DNA of 64,000 bases, from assembly GCA_937890595.1 (NCBI GenBank), contig CALADM010000007.1, positions 98,048 to 162,047 of the forward strand. The letters run 5' to 3'. Shown piece by piece: positions 1 to 8,113 of this stretch. Source of the stretch: CAJMNU01 sp905214855. GTDB taxonomy: Bacteria > Bacillota > Clostridia > Lachnospirales > Lachnospiraceae. Under the pieces are notes generated by a model, which made no database searches, was not told where the DNA came from, and saw only the letters and a list, made by a program, of their open reading frames with translations. Each line of letters opens with the position of its first letter. Within the stretch, counting starts at the first letter, position 1. The translations under genes and the position numbers were made by a program.

Positions 1-263
1 ATGGCATCAAGATTTTTTACGGACTGTTCCATTTCATCGAACAGTGAAATAATGTGTGAGGCGTATCCATAGAAAGAATGACCAGCTTCTGTGATACCAA
101 GACGGCGACCGATACGATCAAAAAGGTGTAATCCATAGTAATGTTCCAGTTCCTGAATGGCAAGACTGACAGAAGGTTGGGCAATATGCAGAGATTCCGC
201 AGCTTTTGTGATGCTGCAATAATGATATACGGTAATAAAAATACGGAGATGGCGTAAAGTCAT
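1..263 (-). CDS. LysR-family transcriptional regulator, N-terminal part (cut by window edge)
   Basis: The frame begins at the ATG ending at 263 and runs off the left edge, so only about 87 residues are visible. They match the winged helix-turn-helix DNA-binding domain of LysR regulators: the start MTLRHLRIF, then a recognition helix around AQPSVSLAIQELE and the wing LFDRIGRRLGITEAG. The effector-binding domain lies outside the window, so the ligand cannot be inferred. It is divergent from the chromate-transporter pair starting at 457, the usual arrangement for a LysR activator of its neighbour. That pairing is inference; the family call is firm. Confidence 0.88.
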   Translation of the reverse strand, partial: MTLRHLRIFITVYHYCSITKAAESLHIAQPSVSLAIQELEHYYGLHLFDRIGRRLGITEAGHSFYGYASHIISLFDEMEQSVKNLDA

Positions 264-282
264 GATATCTTCCTCTTTCGTT

Positions 283-332
283 AGAATAATATTCTATATA
301 ATAAAAATATTATGTATTATATAAAATAATAC
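283..332. promoter_or_regulatory. Two AT-rich palindromes between lysR and the chromate transporter (candidate LysR operator)
   Basis: A 13-bp perfect palindrome AGAATAATATTCT (283-295) and a 7-bp inverted repeat GTATTAT/ATAATAC (314-332) lie between the divergent genes. The first fits the loose T-N11-A LysR box. A TATAAT at 344-349 may serve the rightward gene. Composition is very AT-rich, so chance palindromes are possible. Confidence 0.35.
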
Positions 333-456
333 TATTTTACTTATATAATAACAGGGAGTACAATGATATGCAAGGCGGTCAAAGATAGAATCCTTCATAA
401 AAGAATGAAAGAAATGTGAGGGAAAACGCATGAAAGAATAAGGGGGAAGAAACAGT

Positions 457-1047
457 ATGGAAAAAACAGAAAAAACAGTTCCGAAAAGTCGGCTGTTGCT
501 CAAGTTGTTTATTTCAACATTGTATATTAGTGCATTTACGTTTGGGGGCGGTTTTGTCATCATCACGTTGATGAAAAAGAAATTTGTAGATGAACTGCAT
601 TGGATCGAGGAAGATGAAATGCTGGATCTGACAGCGATTGCACAGTCCTCACCCGGAGCGATTGCAGTCAATGCAGCAATTTTGGTAGGATATCGGATTG
701 CCGGTGGTGTTGGGATGTTGGTAGCGATTCTTGGAACGATCATTCCGCCTATGGTGATCTTATCAACAATTTCTGTATTCTATACAGCATTTAGGGATAA
801 TCAGATTGTTGCTCTGCTTCTGGCAGGAATGCAGGCAGGTGTTGCGGCTGTCATTATGGAAGTGGTCTATACATTGGGAAGGAATGTTTTAAAAGAAAAA
901 AGTATCCTTGCGGTATTGATTATGGTAGGAGCATTTGTTGCAGTTAGATTTTTGGGAATTAATATTATTTATGTGATTCTCACAGCAGGAGTGATCGGAG
1001 CAGTCAAGACATTGGTATTTGACAAGAAGAAGGGGGCAAAGGCATGA
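457..1047 (+). CDS. Chromate transporter family protein, first half-size subunit
   Basis: A 196-residue hydrophobic protein of the CHR (ChrA) family. It shows the family features FTFGGGFVIITLM near residue 30 and an AQSSPGAIAVNAA segment near residue 66, followed by several membrane helices. Full-length ChrA has two such halves in about 400 residues; here the halves are separate genes, and the second starts at 1044 overlapping this stop by four bases (ATGA), so they are probably translated together and form a heterodimer. The start is supported by a GGGGGAAG ribosome site. The family is named for chromate efflux, but the substrate in gut anaerobes is not established. Confidence 0.88.
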   Translation: MEKTEKTVPKSRLLLKLFISTLYISAFTFGGGFVIITLMKKKFVDELHWIEEDEMLDLTAIAQSSPGAIAVNAAILVGYRIAGGVGMLVAILGTIIPPMVILSTISVFYTAFRDNQIVALLLAGMQAGVAAVIMEVVYTLGRNVLKEKSILAVLIMVGAFVAVRFLGINIIYVILTAGVIGAVKTLVFDKKKGAKA

Positions 1048-1622
1048 ATATCTATGTACAGCTTTTTCTAAGCTTTATTCAGATTGGGCTTTTCAGTATT
1101 GGAGGCGGGTATGCAGCAATGCCTTTGATCCAGAATCAAGTAGTGGATCTGCACCAATGGCTGACATTGGGAGAATTTACAGATCTGGTCACCATTGCGG
1201 AAATGACACCAGGACCGATTGCAGTCAATGCGGCAACCTTTGTGGGAACACAGATTGCTGGTCTTCTGGGAGCTTTGGTTGCAACATTTGGATGCATTCT
1301 CCCATCTTGTATTATTGTCTCAACTTTGGCGTATCTGTATTATAAATACAAAGGTCTTACAATTATTCAGGGAATCCTTGGATCTCTTCGTCCGGCGGTT
1401 GTTGCCATGATCGCATCTGCAGGACTGACAATTCTTCTTATGGTACTTTGGGGAGAGAAAGGATTCAGTACAAATCTGGCAGATCTTAATGTGTTGGGAT
1501 GTGTGATCTTTGTGGCAGCTTTTGTGCTTCTTAGAAAATGGAAATTAAATCCCATTTTGGTTATGGTATTGTCTGGTGTGACGAATTTGGCAGTAAATAT
1601 GTTAATGCAATTTGCAGCGTAG
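1044..1622 (+). CDS. Chromate transporter family protein, second half-size subunit
   Basis: A 192-residue partner of the preceding gene with the same fold: a glycine-rich FSIGGGYAAMPL segment near residue 18 and AEMTPGPIAVNAATFVG near residue 53, then four or five hydrophobic helices. The start overlaps the upstream stop (ATGA at 1044-1047), which argues for translational coupling and fixed stoichiometry. The two subunits resemble each other more in motif layout than in sequence, as expected from an old duplication. Substrate unknown; family assignment secure. Confidence 0.88.
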   Translation: MNIYVQLFLSFIQIGLFSIGGGYAAMPLIQNQVVDLHQWLTLGEFTDLVTIAEMTPGPIAVNAATFVGTQIAGLLGALVATFGCILPSCIIVSTLAYLYYKYKGLTIIQGILGSLRPAVVAMIASAGLTILLMVLWGEKGFSTNLADLNVLGCVIFVAAFVLLRKWKLNPILVMVLSGVTNLAVNMLMQFAA

Positions 1623-1648
1623 AACATGTTATCTGGTGTGTCGTAAAA

Positions 1649-1681
1649 CCCCGTGCTTTATCTGTGGGAAGTGTCAAAAAG
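1649..1681 (+). repeat. Degenerate intergenic motif, copy 1 (see 25337-25369)
   Basis: The stretch begins with CCCC and contains TCTGTGGGAAGTGTCAAA. It resembles 25337-25369; the last 23 positions match at about 19 sites. Both copies lie just 3' of an operon end. No coding potential is evident. Confidence 0.3.
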
Positions 1682-1752
1682 ATAAAATAGTTAGAAATAT
1701 TCATGATATAATAAGGAGAATCGACAGAAAAGCAGAAAAAATGGTGAATTGC

Positions 1753-1782
1753 TTGACAGTCTATTCTCCTTAATGTTATACT
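1753..1782 (+). promoter_or_regulatory. Sigma-A promoter of tRNA-Leu
   Basis: TTGACA at 1753-1758 and TATACT at 1777-1782 with an 18-bp spacer, about 32 bases before the tRNA 5' end. Confidence 0.7.
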
Positions 1783-1814
1783 ACAGAAAGTGTCTGATAT
1801 ATCATATGACAGAT

Positions 1815-1894
<80 letters not shown>

Positions 1895-2007
1895 TTTTAA
1901 ATTAAACAAGTGCTACACTGTACAGATCTATGGCAGTGTTTGCCTTATGACAATTAATTTGTATTCTGCCTGTTTCAAAGGAAATTTTCTAAGAATGTGG
2001 TGAATGT

Positions 2008-2118
2008 ATGTTCCATAGAAAGTACCTGCTTTCCCGTATAGAAAGGGCACAGGAAGCGCAAGTACTGATCACCAAAATAAAAGGAATTTTGGAACATGTG
2101 GAATTGCCGTCAGAATAA
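2008..2118 (+). CDS. Possible 36-residue small protein
   Basis: An ATG at 2008 opens a 36-codon frame (begins MFHRKYLLSRIERAQ, ends VELPSE) that looks helical, basic at the start and acidic at the end. The ribosome site is poor (GTGGTGA). It sits between tRNA-Leu and the 3' end of the convergent ABC operon. It could be a decayed remnant; I do not recognise it. Confidence 0.25.
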   Translation: MFHRKYLLSRIERAQEAQVLITKIKGILEHVELPSE

Positions 2119-2130
2119 GTAGATCAGGTT

Positions 2131-2781
2131 TTATTGAGAAAGAGTGGTAAAATGCAGAGGAACTGCCTTTAAAAGAGGGAGTTCCTCTTTTTGATGTGTC
2201 GTGAACAGAACCAGTTTTCCAGCCGTTTTTTCAAGAAGATATTGGATTACCAGTTCCTTGGTTTGTAGATCAAGACCTGTGAATGGTTCATCCAGTATGA
2301 GAAGATCAAAAGGACACAGAAGGGCACGCAGGATAGCAGTACGGCGTTTCATACCACCACTTAGAGTGGAGACTGGACGGTGGATGGATTCTTCTGGAAG
2401 AAGATATGTCATTTCCTTGATCAGAAACTCTTTTGGTGTATCCTTTGGAACAGCCATAGAGAGATTGACAAGAGGAGAAAATGATTCACATAGTCTGTCC
2501 TCCTGAAACACAGCGGAGATCCGAGGACTCTCATTGTTTTGAGAATTTTTTCTGTGCAAAGAAGCATGGGGATTCCAAGGAATGCCATTCCAGAAGAAAT
2601 CTCCTTTATCTGCCTGTTCTAAGCCCATTAAAATACGCAAAATAGTAGTTTTTCCAATTCCAGATGTTCCCATCAGAGCATAAGTAGAGGAAGGAAAAAG
2701 GGAAAAGGAAACATTTTGAAGAACTTGATGTTCCCCATAGGATTTAGAAAGGTTATGAACTTGCAGGAGTGGTGATGTCAT
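2131..2781 (-). CDS. ABC transporter ATP-binding protein (NitT/TauT type)
   Basis: A 216-residue ABC ATPase. Walker A GTSGIGKTT lies at about 38-46, the Q-loop is in VFQEDRL, the signature is LSGGMKRR, Walker B is LLILDEPF, and the switch histidine follows in FTTHQKEE. Overall similarity is to the SsuB/TauB family that energises import of sulfonates, nitrate, thiamine precursors and related small anions. It is the last gene of a minus-strand operon whose binding protein and permease lie upstream, with 63 bases to the permease. It is slightly shorter than typical SsuB (about 250 residues), mainly at the C-terminus. Substrate cannot be named from this subunit. Confidence 0.92.
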   Translation of the reverse strand: MTSPLLQVHNLSKSYGEHQVLQNVSFSLFPSSTYALMGTSGIGKTTILRILMGLEQADKGDFFWNGIPWNPHASLHRKNSQNNESPRISAVFQEDRLCESFSPLVNLSMAVPKDTPKEFLIKEMTYLLPEESIHRPVSTLSGGMKRRTAILRALLCPFDLLILDEPFTGLDLQTKELVIQYLLEKTAGKLVLFTTHQKEELPLLKAVPLHFTTLSQ

Positions 2782-2844
2782 AGTATTAAGATCCTCTCTT
2801 TCTTCTAGTGTATAGGTTTGATAGGGCAGGTGATTTTTGCTTTT

Positions 2845-3579
2845 TTAGGAAGAACATTTTTTTAATATCCATAAGAAAAATGTTTCAAACAAAAGACTGA
2901 TACAGATGATCACAACAGTCCATGCAAACAGATCAGCTGTACTCAGATAGATCTTAGCAAGGTAAAGTTGTTCTCCAATGGAAGAGGATGGTACACCGAT
3001 GACCTCAGCAGCCACACCAGATTTCCAGCTCATGCCAAGAGCAGTTTTGGAGGCACTTATCAGGTATGGCATGAGAGAAGGACGATAAATATATTTGATT
3101 TTGCTGAGGGAACGAAAATGAAATACCTGTGCCATTTCCAAGAGATTTGGGTCTGCACTGTGGAGTCCGGCAAGTGTGTTGATATAAATATTAGGGAAAA
3201 CTACAGAGGCAGAGATAAAAATAGAGAGATTTTCAGATCCTATCCAGATCAGAGCAAGGATGATGAAAGAAGCAACAGGAATAGACTTCATCAAAAGGAT
3301 CAGGGGATTTAAAAATTCTTCTATAAGAGAAAAACGGTAGGAAAGTACAGCAAGACATAGAGCAGTCAAAAAAGCACAAAAAAAACCAATCCCGATTCTG
3401 GCAAAAGAAGACAGGATGGAATTCCAGAATGTTTCAGTAAAAATCAGAGTTCCAAGTGCTTTTGCTGTTTCAAGAGGTCCAACTAAAATAATATTATTAT
3501 GAAGGATAAGGCTGACTATCTGCCAGACAGTCAGCCAAAAAAGAAAAATAATGCAAGTTCGAATCGAAATACGGTGCAT
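2845..3579 (-). CDS. ABC transporter permease (NitT/TauT type)
   Basis: A 244-residue integral membrane protein with about six hydrophobic helices and the BPD-transp-1 EAA loop near residue 185 (SGVAAEVIGVPSSSIGEQL), where the permease contacts the ATPase. This matches SsuC/TauC-type permeases. It sits between the binding protein (stop at 3614) and the ATPase (start at 2781), completing a standard three-gene importer. Two copies of this single permease would form the membrane channel. The importer class is clear, the substrate is not. Confidence 0.9.
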   Translation of the reverse strand: MHRISIRTCIIFLFWLTVWQIVSLILHNNIILVGPLETAKALGTLIFTETFWNSILSSFARIGIGFFCAFLTALCLAVLSYRFSLIEEFLNPLILLMKSIPVASFIILALIWIGSENLSIFISASVVFPNIYINTLAGLHSADPNLLEMAQVFHFRSLSKIKYIYRPSLMPYLISASKTALGMSWKSGVAAEVIGVPSSSIGEQLYLAKIYLSTADLFAWTVVIICISLLFETFFLWILKKCSS

Positions 3580-3613
3580 AACAATATCCTATATCTAATC
3601 TTTTGATGTGTGT

Positions 3614-4690
3614 TTATGGGAGATAATAAAAATCATCTTCCGGAAGTTTACCGCCAACAGAGGAAGGATCCTGATCGAACAGGACACGAAGATAACCGGA
3701 AAGTGCATCCTTCATATCTTGTCCATCAATGTAGGTGATATTACAGTAAGGAAGTGCTTTCTGGGCGATCGGTGCTTTTGCAACAATCCCAAGTTCAGCA
3801 ATCTTTTCTGCGGCTTTTTCAGGATTCTCGTTGACATAGACAGAAGATGTTTTGTGATCTTCCAAAAATGTGTTTACTTCTTTGGAATGGTCAGAAAGAA
3901 AATCATTTCTTACAATAGTTACACCAGTTACCAGACGGCTTCCGTTTTCTCCCTGAATGGCATCCCACTGTTCCGTCAGATCCATGACAGGTTTTACAGC
4001 TTCATTTTGTGTGCATGCTACTGTCGCAAATGGCTGAGGGAGAAGACCGACTGCATTTGGCTGTTCTTTGAGGATTGCAGCTACTTCTGCGGCTTCCGAC
4101 TTGTATTCTAAGGTCACATCATTAGAAGAAAGACCATTTGCACTTAAAAGATATTGAAGGACATAGTCTGGACTAGTTCCTTTTCCTGTAAGGTAAATTG
4201 TTTTTCCCTTTAAATCTGGGATTGTTTTTAAAGATTCATCTGCGGAAACGATATAGAGAACACCAAGAGTGTTGATATCGATCACAGAGACATTCGAAGT
4301 TTTATTGTAGAGGACACTTGCGACATTGGCAGGGACAAGAGCGATGTCTACTTTCTTGGAAGCTATCGCAGCGACAAGCTCATCTGCGGCAGTTACCATC
4401 TCAAAAGAATAAGACGGATCATCCATCATCCCAGTAAGTCCCATAGAAGTCGGACCTTTTAAAGAGCCGATGCGGATCGCATCTGTGGAGGCAGCGTCTT
4501 GTGATTCAGAGGAGGTTTCAGCAGTAGTCTCTTCTTTCTTGCTCTCTGTTGTCGTCTGTGTGGATGCAGCAGTGGAAGCCTCTGTTGTCTGTGTGGTTGT
4601 GTTTGTTGTTTCAGATGTGTTATTGGAGCATCCGGTCAGACAGAAAGCCATTAAGGATGCAGCAAGTGCAACACCTATCCATTTTTTCAT
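3614..4690 (-). CDS. ABC transporter substrate-binding lipoprotein (NitT/TauT type)
   Basis: A 358-residue lipoprotein. A signal peptide ends in the lipobox LTGC with the lipidated Cys at residue 21. A Ser/Thr/Glu-rich tether (about 22-65) follows, then a periplasmic-binding-protein-II domain beginning AIRIGSLKGPTSMGL, a motif seen in Firmicute NitT/TauT-type binding proteins. The ATG ending at 4690 is chosen because AAAGGAG lies 10 bases upstream and the signal peptide begins there; an in-frame extension to 4942 has neither. A promoter lies at 4750-4777. It is divergent from a hydrogenase module, but a shared function is only a guess. Confidence 0.9.
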   Translation of the reverse strand: MKKWIGVALAASLMAFCLTGCSNNTSETTNTTTQTTEASTAASTQTTTESKKEETTAETSSESQDAASTDAIRIGSLKGPTSMGLTGMMDDPSYSFEMVTAADELVAAIASKKVDIALVPANVASVLYNKTSNVSVIDINTLGVLYIVSADESLKTIPDLKGKTIYLTGKGTSPDYVLQYLLSANGLSSNDVTLEYKSEAAEVAAILKEQPNAVGLLPQPFATVACTQNEAVKPVMDLTEQWDAIQGENGSRLVTGVTIVRNDFLSDHSKEVNTFLEDHKTSSVYVNENPEKAAEKIAELGIVAKAPIAQKALPYCNITYIDGQDMKDALSGYLRVLFDQDPSSVGGKLPEDDFYYLP

Positions 4691-4749
4691 AAATATACAT
4701 CTCCTTTGGTTTGATGATCGCATATGCAATAACATATTTTGATGCCCAT

Positions 4750-4777
4750 AGTATAGCATTTTTTTCAGAAATGTCAA
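4750..4777 (-). promoter_or_regulatory. Promoter of the minus-strand ABC importer operon
   Basis: Read on the minus strand: TTGACA (4777-4772), 16-bp spacer, TATACT (4755-4750), about 60 bases before the lipoprotein start. Confidence 0.65.
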
Positions 4778-4784
4778 AAAAATA

Positions 4785-4814
4785 ATTGATAAAAAAAAAT
4801 CAATGTGAGATAAT
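4785..4814 (+). promoter_or_regulatory. Promoter of hydrogen module 1 overlapping a Rex-like palindrome
   Basis: The dyad ATTGAT-N8-ATCAAT spans 4785-4804. Its inner 18 bp, TTG-N12-CAA, has the length and ends of the redox repressor Rex operator (Clostridial form TTGTTAA-N4-TTAACAA) but differs from it at about four core positions. A plus-strand promoter TTGATA (4786-4791), 17 bp, GATAAT (4809-4814) overlaps it, so a bound repressor would block the -35 region. Sequence match is seen; Rex control is inference. Confidence 0.4.
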
Positions 4815-4906
4815 AGAGGAGAATAATGAGGGACTGCCCAAAGATCCCAGAATGCTATGAGCGGTTTCTTGCAGGTAAACTTATATATGTTATGGAGGAG
4901 CAGACT

Positions 4907-5146
4907 ATGACAGTAACAATTTGTATTGGAAGTGCTTGTCACTTAAAGGGTTCAAGGGAGATCATCAAACAGCTTCAGGAATTGGTAACTGAGCATCATC
5001 TGGAGGATAAAGTAGACTTAAATGGGGCATTCTGTAGTGGAAATTGTGTGAATGGAGTCTGTGTCACAGTAGATGGTGAGTTGCATTCTTTACAGCCAGA
5101 AGATACAAAGGAGTTCTTCAATACTAAGATTTTGCCAAATGTATAG
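4907..5146 (+). CDS. Small thioredoxin-like [2Fe-2S] ferredoxin (NuoE C-terminal domain type)
   Basis: A 79-residue protein carrying only the thioredoxin-like [2Fe-2S] fold: Cys6 and Cys11 (CIGSAC), then Cys43 and Cys47 (CSGNC), with an extra Cys52. This is the ligand layout of NuoE/HydC C-terminal domains without their N-terminal helical part. The start at 4907 has GGAGGAG seven bases upstream; an upstream ATG at 4826 lacks a site. Located first in hydrogen module 1 and 25 bases before the PAS-containing hydrogenase homologue, it probably passes electrons to or from that protein. Confidence 0.85.
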   Translation: MTVTICIGSACHLKGSREIIKQLQELVTEHHLEDKVDLNGAFCSGNCVNGVCVTVDGELHSLQPEDTKEFFNTKILPNV

Positions 5147-5171
5147 GGGATGATACAGATCGGAGGAGAGT

Positions 5172-6902
5172 ATGGCGATTATTGATTTCAAGGCGACCAA
5201 ATGTAAGCATTGTTATAAATGTGTGCGGACCTGTGAAGTCAAGGCGATCATGGTGAAGGATGAGAGAGCGGAGATCATGCCTGACAAATGTATTTTGTGT
5301 GGTCACTGCCTGATCGCCTGTCCACAGGAGGCAAAAACCCTTGTCAGCGATCTGGGAATGGTTCAAAATTTTATCCGAAGAGGCGAAAAAGTGGTTGTTT
5401 CCATAGCACCATCTTATATGGGACTTTTAGAATATAAGACGATCGGACAAGTTAATACAGCACTGCGTAAGTTGGGGTTTTCTGATGTGCGAGAGACAGC
5501 GGAAGGCGCTGCGATCGTGACAGAGGAATACGCAAAGCTGCTTAGAGAAGGAAAGATGGAAAATATCATCACAACCTGCTGTCCGAGTGTCAACGACCTG
5601 ATCGAGATTTATTATCCAGAATTAGTTCCATATCTGGCACCGATTGTATCACCTATGATCGCTCATGGAAAGATTCTGAGAGAAGAATATGGTCCGGATG
5701 CAAAAATTGTATTTCTTGGTCCTTGTATTGCAAAGAAAAAAGAAAGTGAAGATCCAAGACATTCCGGCTACATAGATGCGGTGCTGAATTTCAATGATAT
5801 CAAGCAGTGGCTGGACGAAGAAAATATTGTAATTTCCGATTGTGAAGATACACCATATACAGGTATGAATCCAAGAGTCAACCGCCTGTATCCTGTGACC
5901 AGTGGAGTGGTCAATTCCGTTCTGGCAACAGAGATCGGAGATGATACCTATCACAAATTTTATGTTCATGGAAGCAGCAACTGTATTGAACTTTGTAAGG
6001 ATATGATTGCTGGTGATATCAAGGGATGTTTTGTAGAGATGAATATGTGTGCGGGCGGCTGTATCAAGGGACCAACAGTGGATGAGGAATTCACTTCACG
6101 TTATAAGATCAAGCTGGATATGGAGCGCAAGATTTTGAAAGAGCCTGTAAAGAGCAGAGAAATCGAGCATGCCTGCGGTGATCTGGATTTTGGAAAAGTA
6201 TTTGAGGATCATTCTCCTAGAGATCCAATGCCGAGTGAACAGCAGATCAAGGAGATTTTAGCTAAGATCGGAAAAACAAAGCCAGAGGACGAGTTAAATT
6301 GCGGTGCCTGCGGATATGCAACTTGCCGTGATAAGGCGATTGCAGTTTATCAAAAGAAAGCAGAACTTAATATGTGTATTCCGTATATGCATTCTAAAGC
6401 AGAATCATTATCAAATCTGATTATGGATACGACACCAAATGTTGTTTTGGTGGTGGATCGGGATATGAAGATTTTGGAGTATTCAGCAGTAGGAGAACGC
6501 TATTTTGGCAAGACCAAGCAAGAGGCAACGCAGATGTACCTGTTTGAATTTATCGATCCGTCAGATTTCCAGTGGGTATTTGATACCCGCCAGAATATTC
6601 ATGGAAAGAAAGTCTCATATCCAGAGTATAATCTGTCTACTCTTCAGAATATTGTATATGTGGAGAGTCAGGATGTGGTTCTTGCTACCTTTATCGATAT
6701 CACAAAAGAGGAAGAAGAGAAGCAGCAGGACTATGAGAAGAAACTGGAAACCATTGATCTGGCACAAAAGGTGATCCATAAGCAGATGATGGTGGCACAG
6801 GAAATAGCAGGTCTTTTGGGTGAGACGACTGCTGAGACAAAAACAACACTGACAACTCTTTGCCAGTCATTGCTTGCCGGGGATGAGGAAAGCGGGGTCT
6901 GA
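5172..6902 (+). CDS. PAS-containing [FeFe]-hydrogenase homologue, putative H2 sensor (group C / HydS type)
   Basis: A 576-residue multidomain protein. Residues 11-51 bind two [4Fe-4S] clusters (CKHCYKC..C and CILCGHC..CP). Residues about 75-320 are the H-cluster domain with motif 1 TTCCPS (Cys136, Cys137), motif 2 GPCIAKK (Cys185) and motif 3 MCAGGC (Cys293, Cys297), so all H-cluster ligands are kept. A further Fe-S domain has Cys377, 380, 385 and 402. A PAS domain covers about 415-525 and a coiled coil forms the end. Domain order matches sensory HydS hydrogenases. The next gene, four bases on, is a PP2C phosphatase, the likely output partner. H2 sensing is inferred from family architecture. 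Confidence 0.9.
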   Translation: MAIIDFKATKCKHCYKCVRTCEVKAIMVKDERAEIMPDKCILCGHCLIACPQEAKTLVSDLGMVQNFIRRGEKVVVSIAPSYMGLLEYKTIGQVNTALRKLGFSDVRETAEGAAIVTEEYAKLLREGKMENIITTCCPSVNDLIEIYYPELVPYLAPIVSPMIAHGKILREEYGPDAKIVFLGPCIAKKKESEDPRHSGYIDAVLNFNDIKQWLDEENIVISDCEDTPYTGMNPRVNRLYPVTSGVVNSVLATEIGDDTYHKFYVHGSSNCIELCKDMIAGDIKGCFVEMNMCAGGCIKGPTVDEEFTSRYKIKLDMERKILKEPVKSREIEHACGDLDFGKVFEDHSPRDPMPSEQQIKEILAKIGKTKPEDELNCGACGYATCRDKAIAVYQKKAELNMCIPYMHSKAESLSNLIMDTTPNVVLVVDRDMKILEYSAVGERYFGKTKQEATQMYLFEFIDPSDFQWVFDTRQNIHGKKVSYPEYNLSTLQNIVYVESQDVVLATFIDITKEEEEKQQDYEKKLETIDLAQKVIHKQMMVAQEIAGLLGETTAETKTTLTTLCQSLLAGDEESGV

Positions 6903-6905
6903 CAG

Positions 6906-8081
6906 ATGAATATTACGGTAGACGTTGCATATAAAAGTTTAAATAAATTTACGGAGATCTTATGCGGTGATAAAGTAGAACTTTTAAGCACGGCAGACTC
7001 CAATATTATGATTCTTGCAGATGGAATGGGGAGTGGGGTGAAAGCAAACATCCTTGCAACCTTAACATCTAAGATCTTAGGAACGATGTATCTAAATGGA
7101 GCAACCTTAGAACAGATCGTAGAAACTATTGTTGATACACTTCCAGTCTGTCAGGTGCGAAAAGTAGCATATTCTACATTTAGTATCCTTCAGGTCTTTT
7201 ATAATGGAGATGCATATCTGGTTGAATTTGACAATCCGGGCTGCATTTTTATCCGAGATGGCAAATTACAGGAAATCCCGCAAAATTATCGGGTGATCAA
7301 AGATAAAAAGATCAATGAATATCGTTTTCAGGTACAAAAGGGCGACAGTCTGATCTTGATGAGTGATGGAACGATACATGCAGGAGTTGGAAAACTCTTG
7401 AATTTTGGATGGACTTGGAAAGAGATTGCAGAGTATGCAGTAAAGCAGTCAAAGGTAACGATATCTGCCGCACGTCTTGCCTCATCTATCAGCAGGGCAT
7501 GTGACGAATTGTATATGTTCCGTCCTGGAGATGATACCACAGTGGCAGTGATGAGGATCATTGACCGTAAGATGGTACATTTGATGACAGGACCAGCACA
7601 TAAAAAAGAAGATGACAGTCGGATGGTGCGTGAATTTATGAGTGGGGATGCCAAGACGATCGTATGTGGAGGCACTAGTGCAACCATCGTTTCAAGGGAA
7701 CTCAACAAGCCATTACGACCCACTTTGGATTATTATGATCCGGAGATTCCGCCGATCGCCTATATTGACGGAGTGGATTTGGTGACAGAAGGTGTTTTGA
7801 CATTAAATCGTGTGTTGACACTTTTAAAACGCTATGTCAACAATGACAATATTTCAGAAGATTTCTTTCTGGAGCTGGATAAGCCAAATGGAGCATCCAT
7901 GGTGGCAAAAGTTTTGATCGAGGAGTGTACAGATGTTTCCCTTTATGTGGGAAAAGCGATCAATGCGGCCTATCAAAATCCTAATTTGCCGTTTGACCTT
8001 GGCATACGCCAGAATCTGGTGGAACAGCTGAAACACACCATGGAAGAAATGGGGAAAAAGGTACAGGTAGTGTATTATTAA
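6906..8081 (+). CDS. SpoIIE-family PP2C-type protein serine/threonine phosphatase
   Basis: A 391-residue cytoplasmic protein. The N-terminal half is a SpoIIE-like PP2C domain with metal-binding signatures ILADGMGSG (about residue 37), LMSDGTIHAG (about 152) and GDDTTVAVMRI (about 208). There is no membrane segment. The C-terminal about 180 residues form an extra domain I do not recognise, beginning near MTGPAHKK. SpoIIE-like phosphatases usually dephosphorylate STAS-domain anti-anti-sigma proteins. The gene follows the PAS hydrogenase homologue by four bases, so the pair is probably translationally coupled, suggesting H2 or redox state controls its activity. The target is not encoded nearby. 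Confidence 0.88.
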   Translation: MNITVDVAYKSLNKFTEILCGDKVELLSTADSNIMILADGMGSGVKANILATLTSKILGTMYLNGATLEQIVETIVDTLPVCQVRKVAYSTFSILQVFYNGDAYLVEFDNPGCIFIRDGKLQEIPQNYRVIKDKKINEYRFQVQKGDSLILMSDGTIHAGVGKLLNFGWTWKEIAEYAVKQSKVTISAARLASSISRACDELYMFRPGDDTTVAVMRIIDRKMVHLMTGPAHKKEDDSRMVREFMSGDAKTIVCGGTSATIVSRELNKPLRPTLDYYDPEIPPIAYIDGVDLVTEGVLTLNRVLTLLKRYVNNDNISEDFFLELDKPNGASMVAKVLIEECTDVSLYVGKAINAAYQNPNLPFDLGIRQNLVEQLKHTMEEMGKKVQVVYY

Positions 8082-8113
8082 ACGGACAAGTATAATTTAC
8101 AGGAGGCAAAAAA

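Noticed and set aside
3608..4111. 167-codon plus-strand frame opposite the lipoprotein gene
   Set aside because: Shadow of the well-supported minus-strand gene.
4691..4942. N-terminal extension of the lipoprotein frame
   Set aside because: It would run through the predicted promoter and precede the signal peptide; the ATG at 4690 has the ribosome site.
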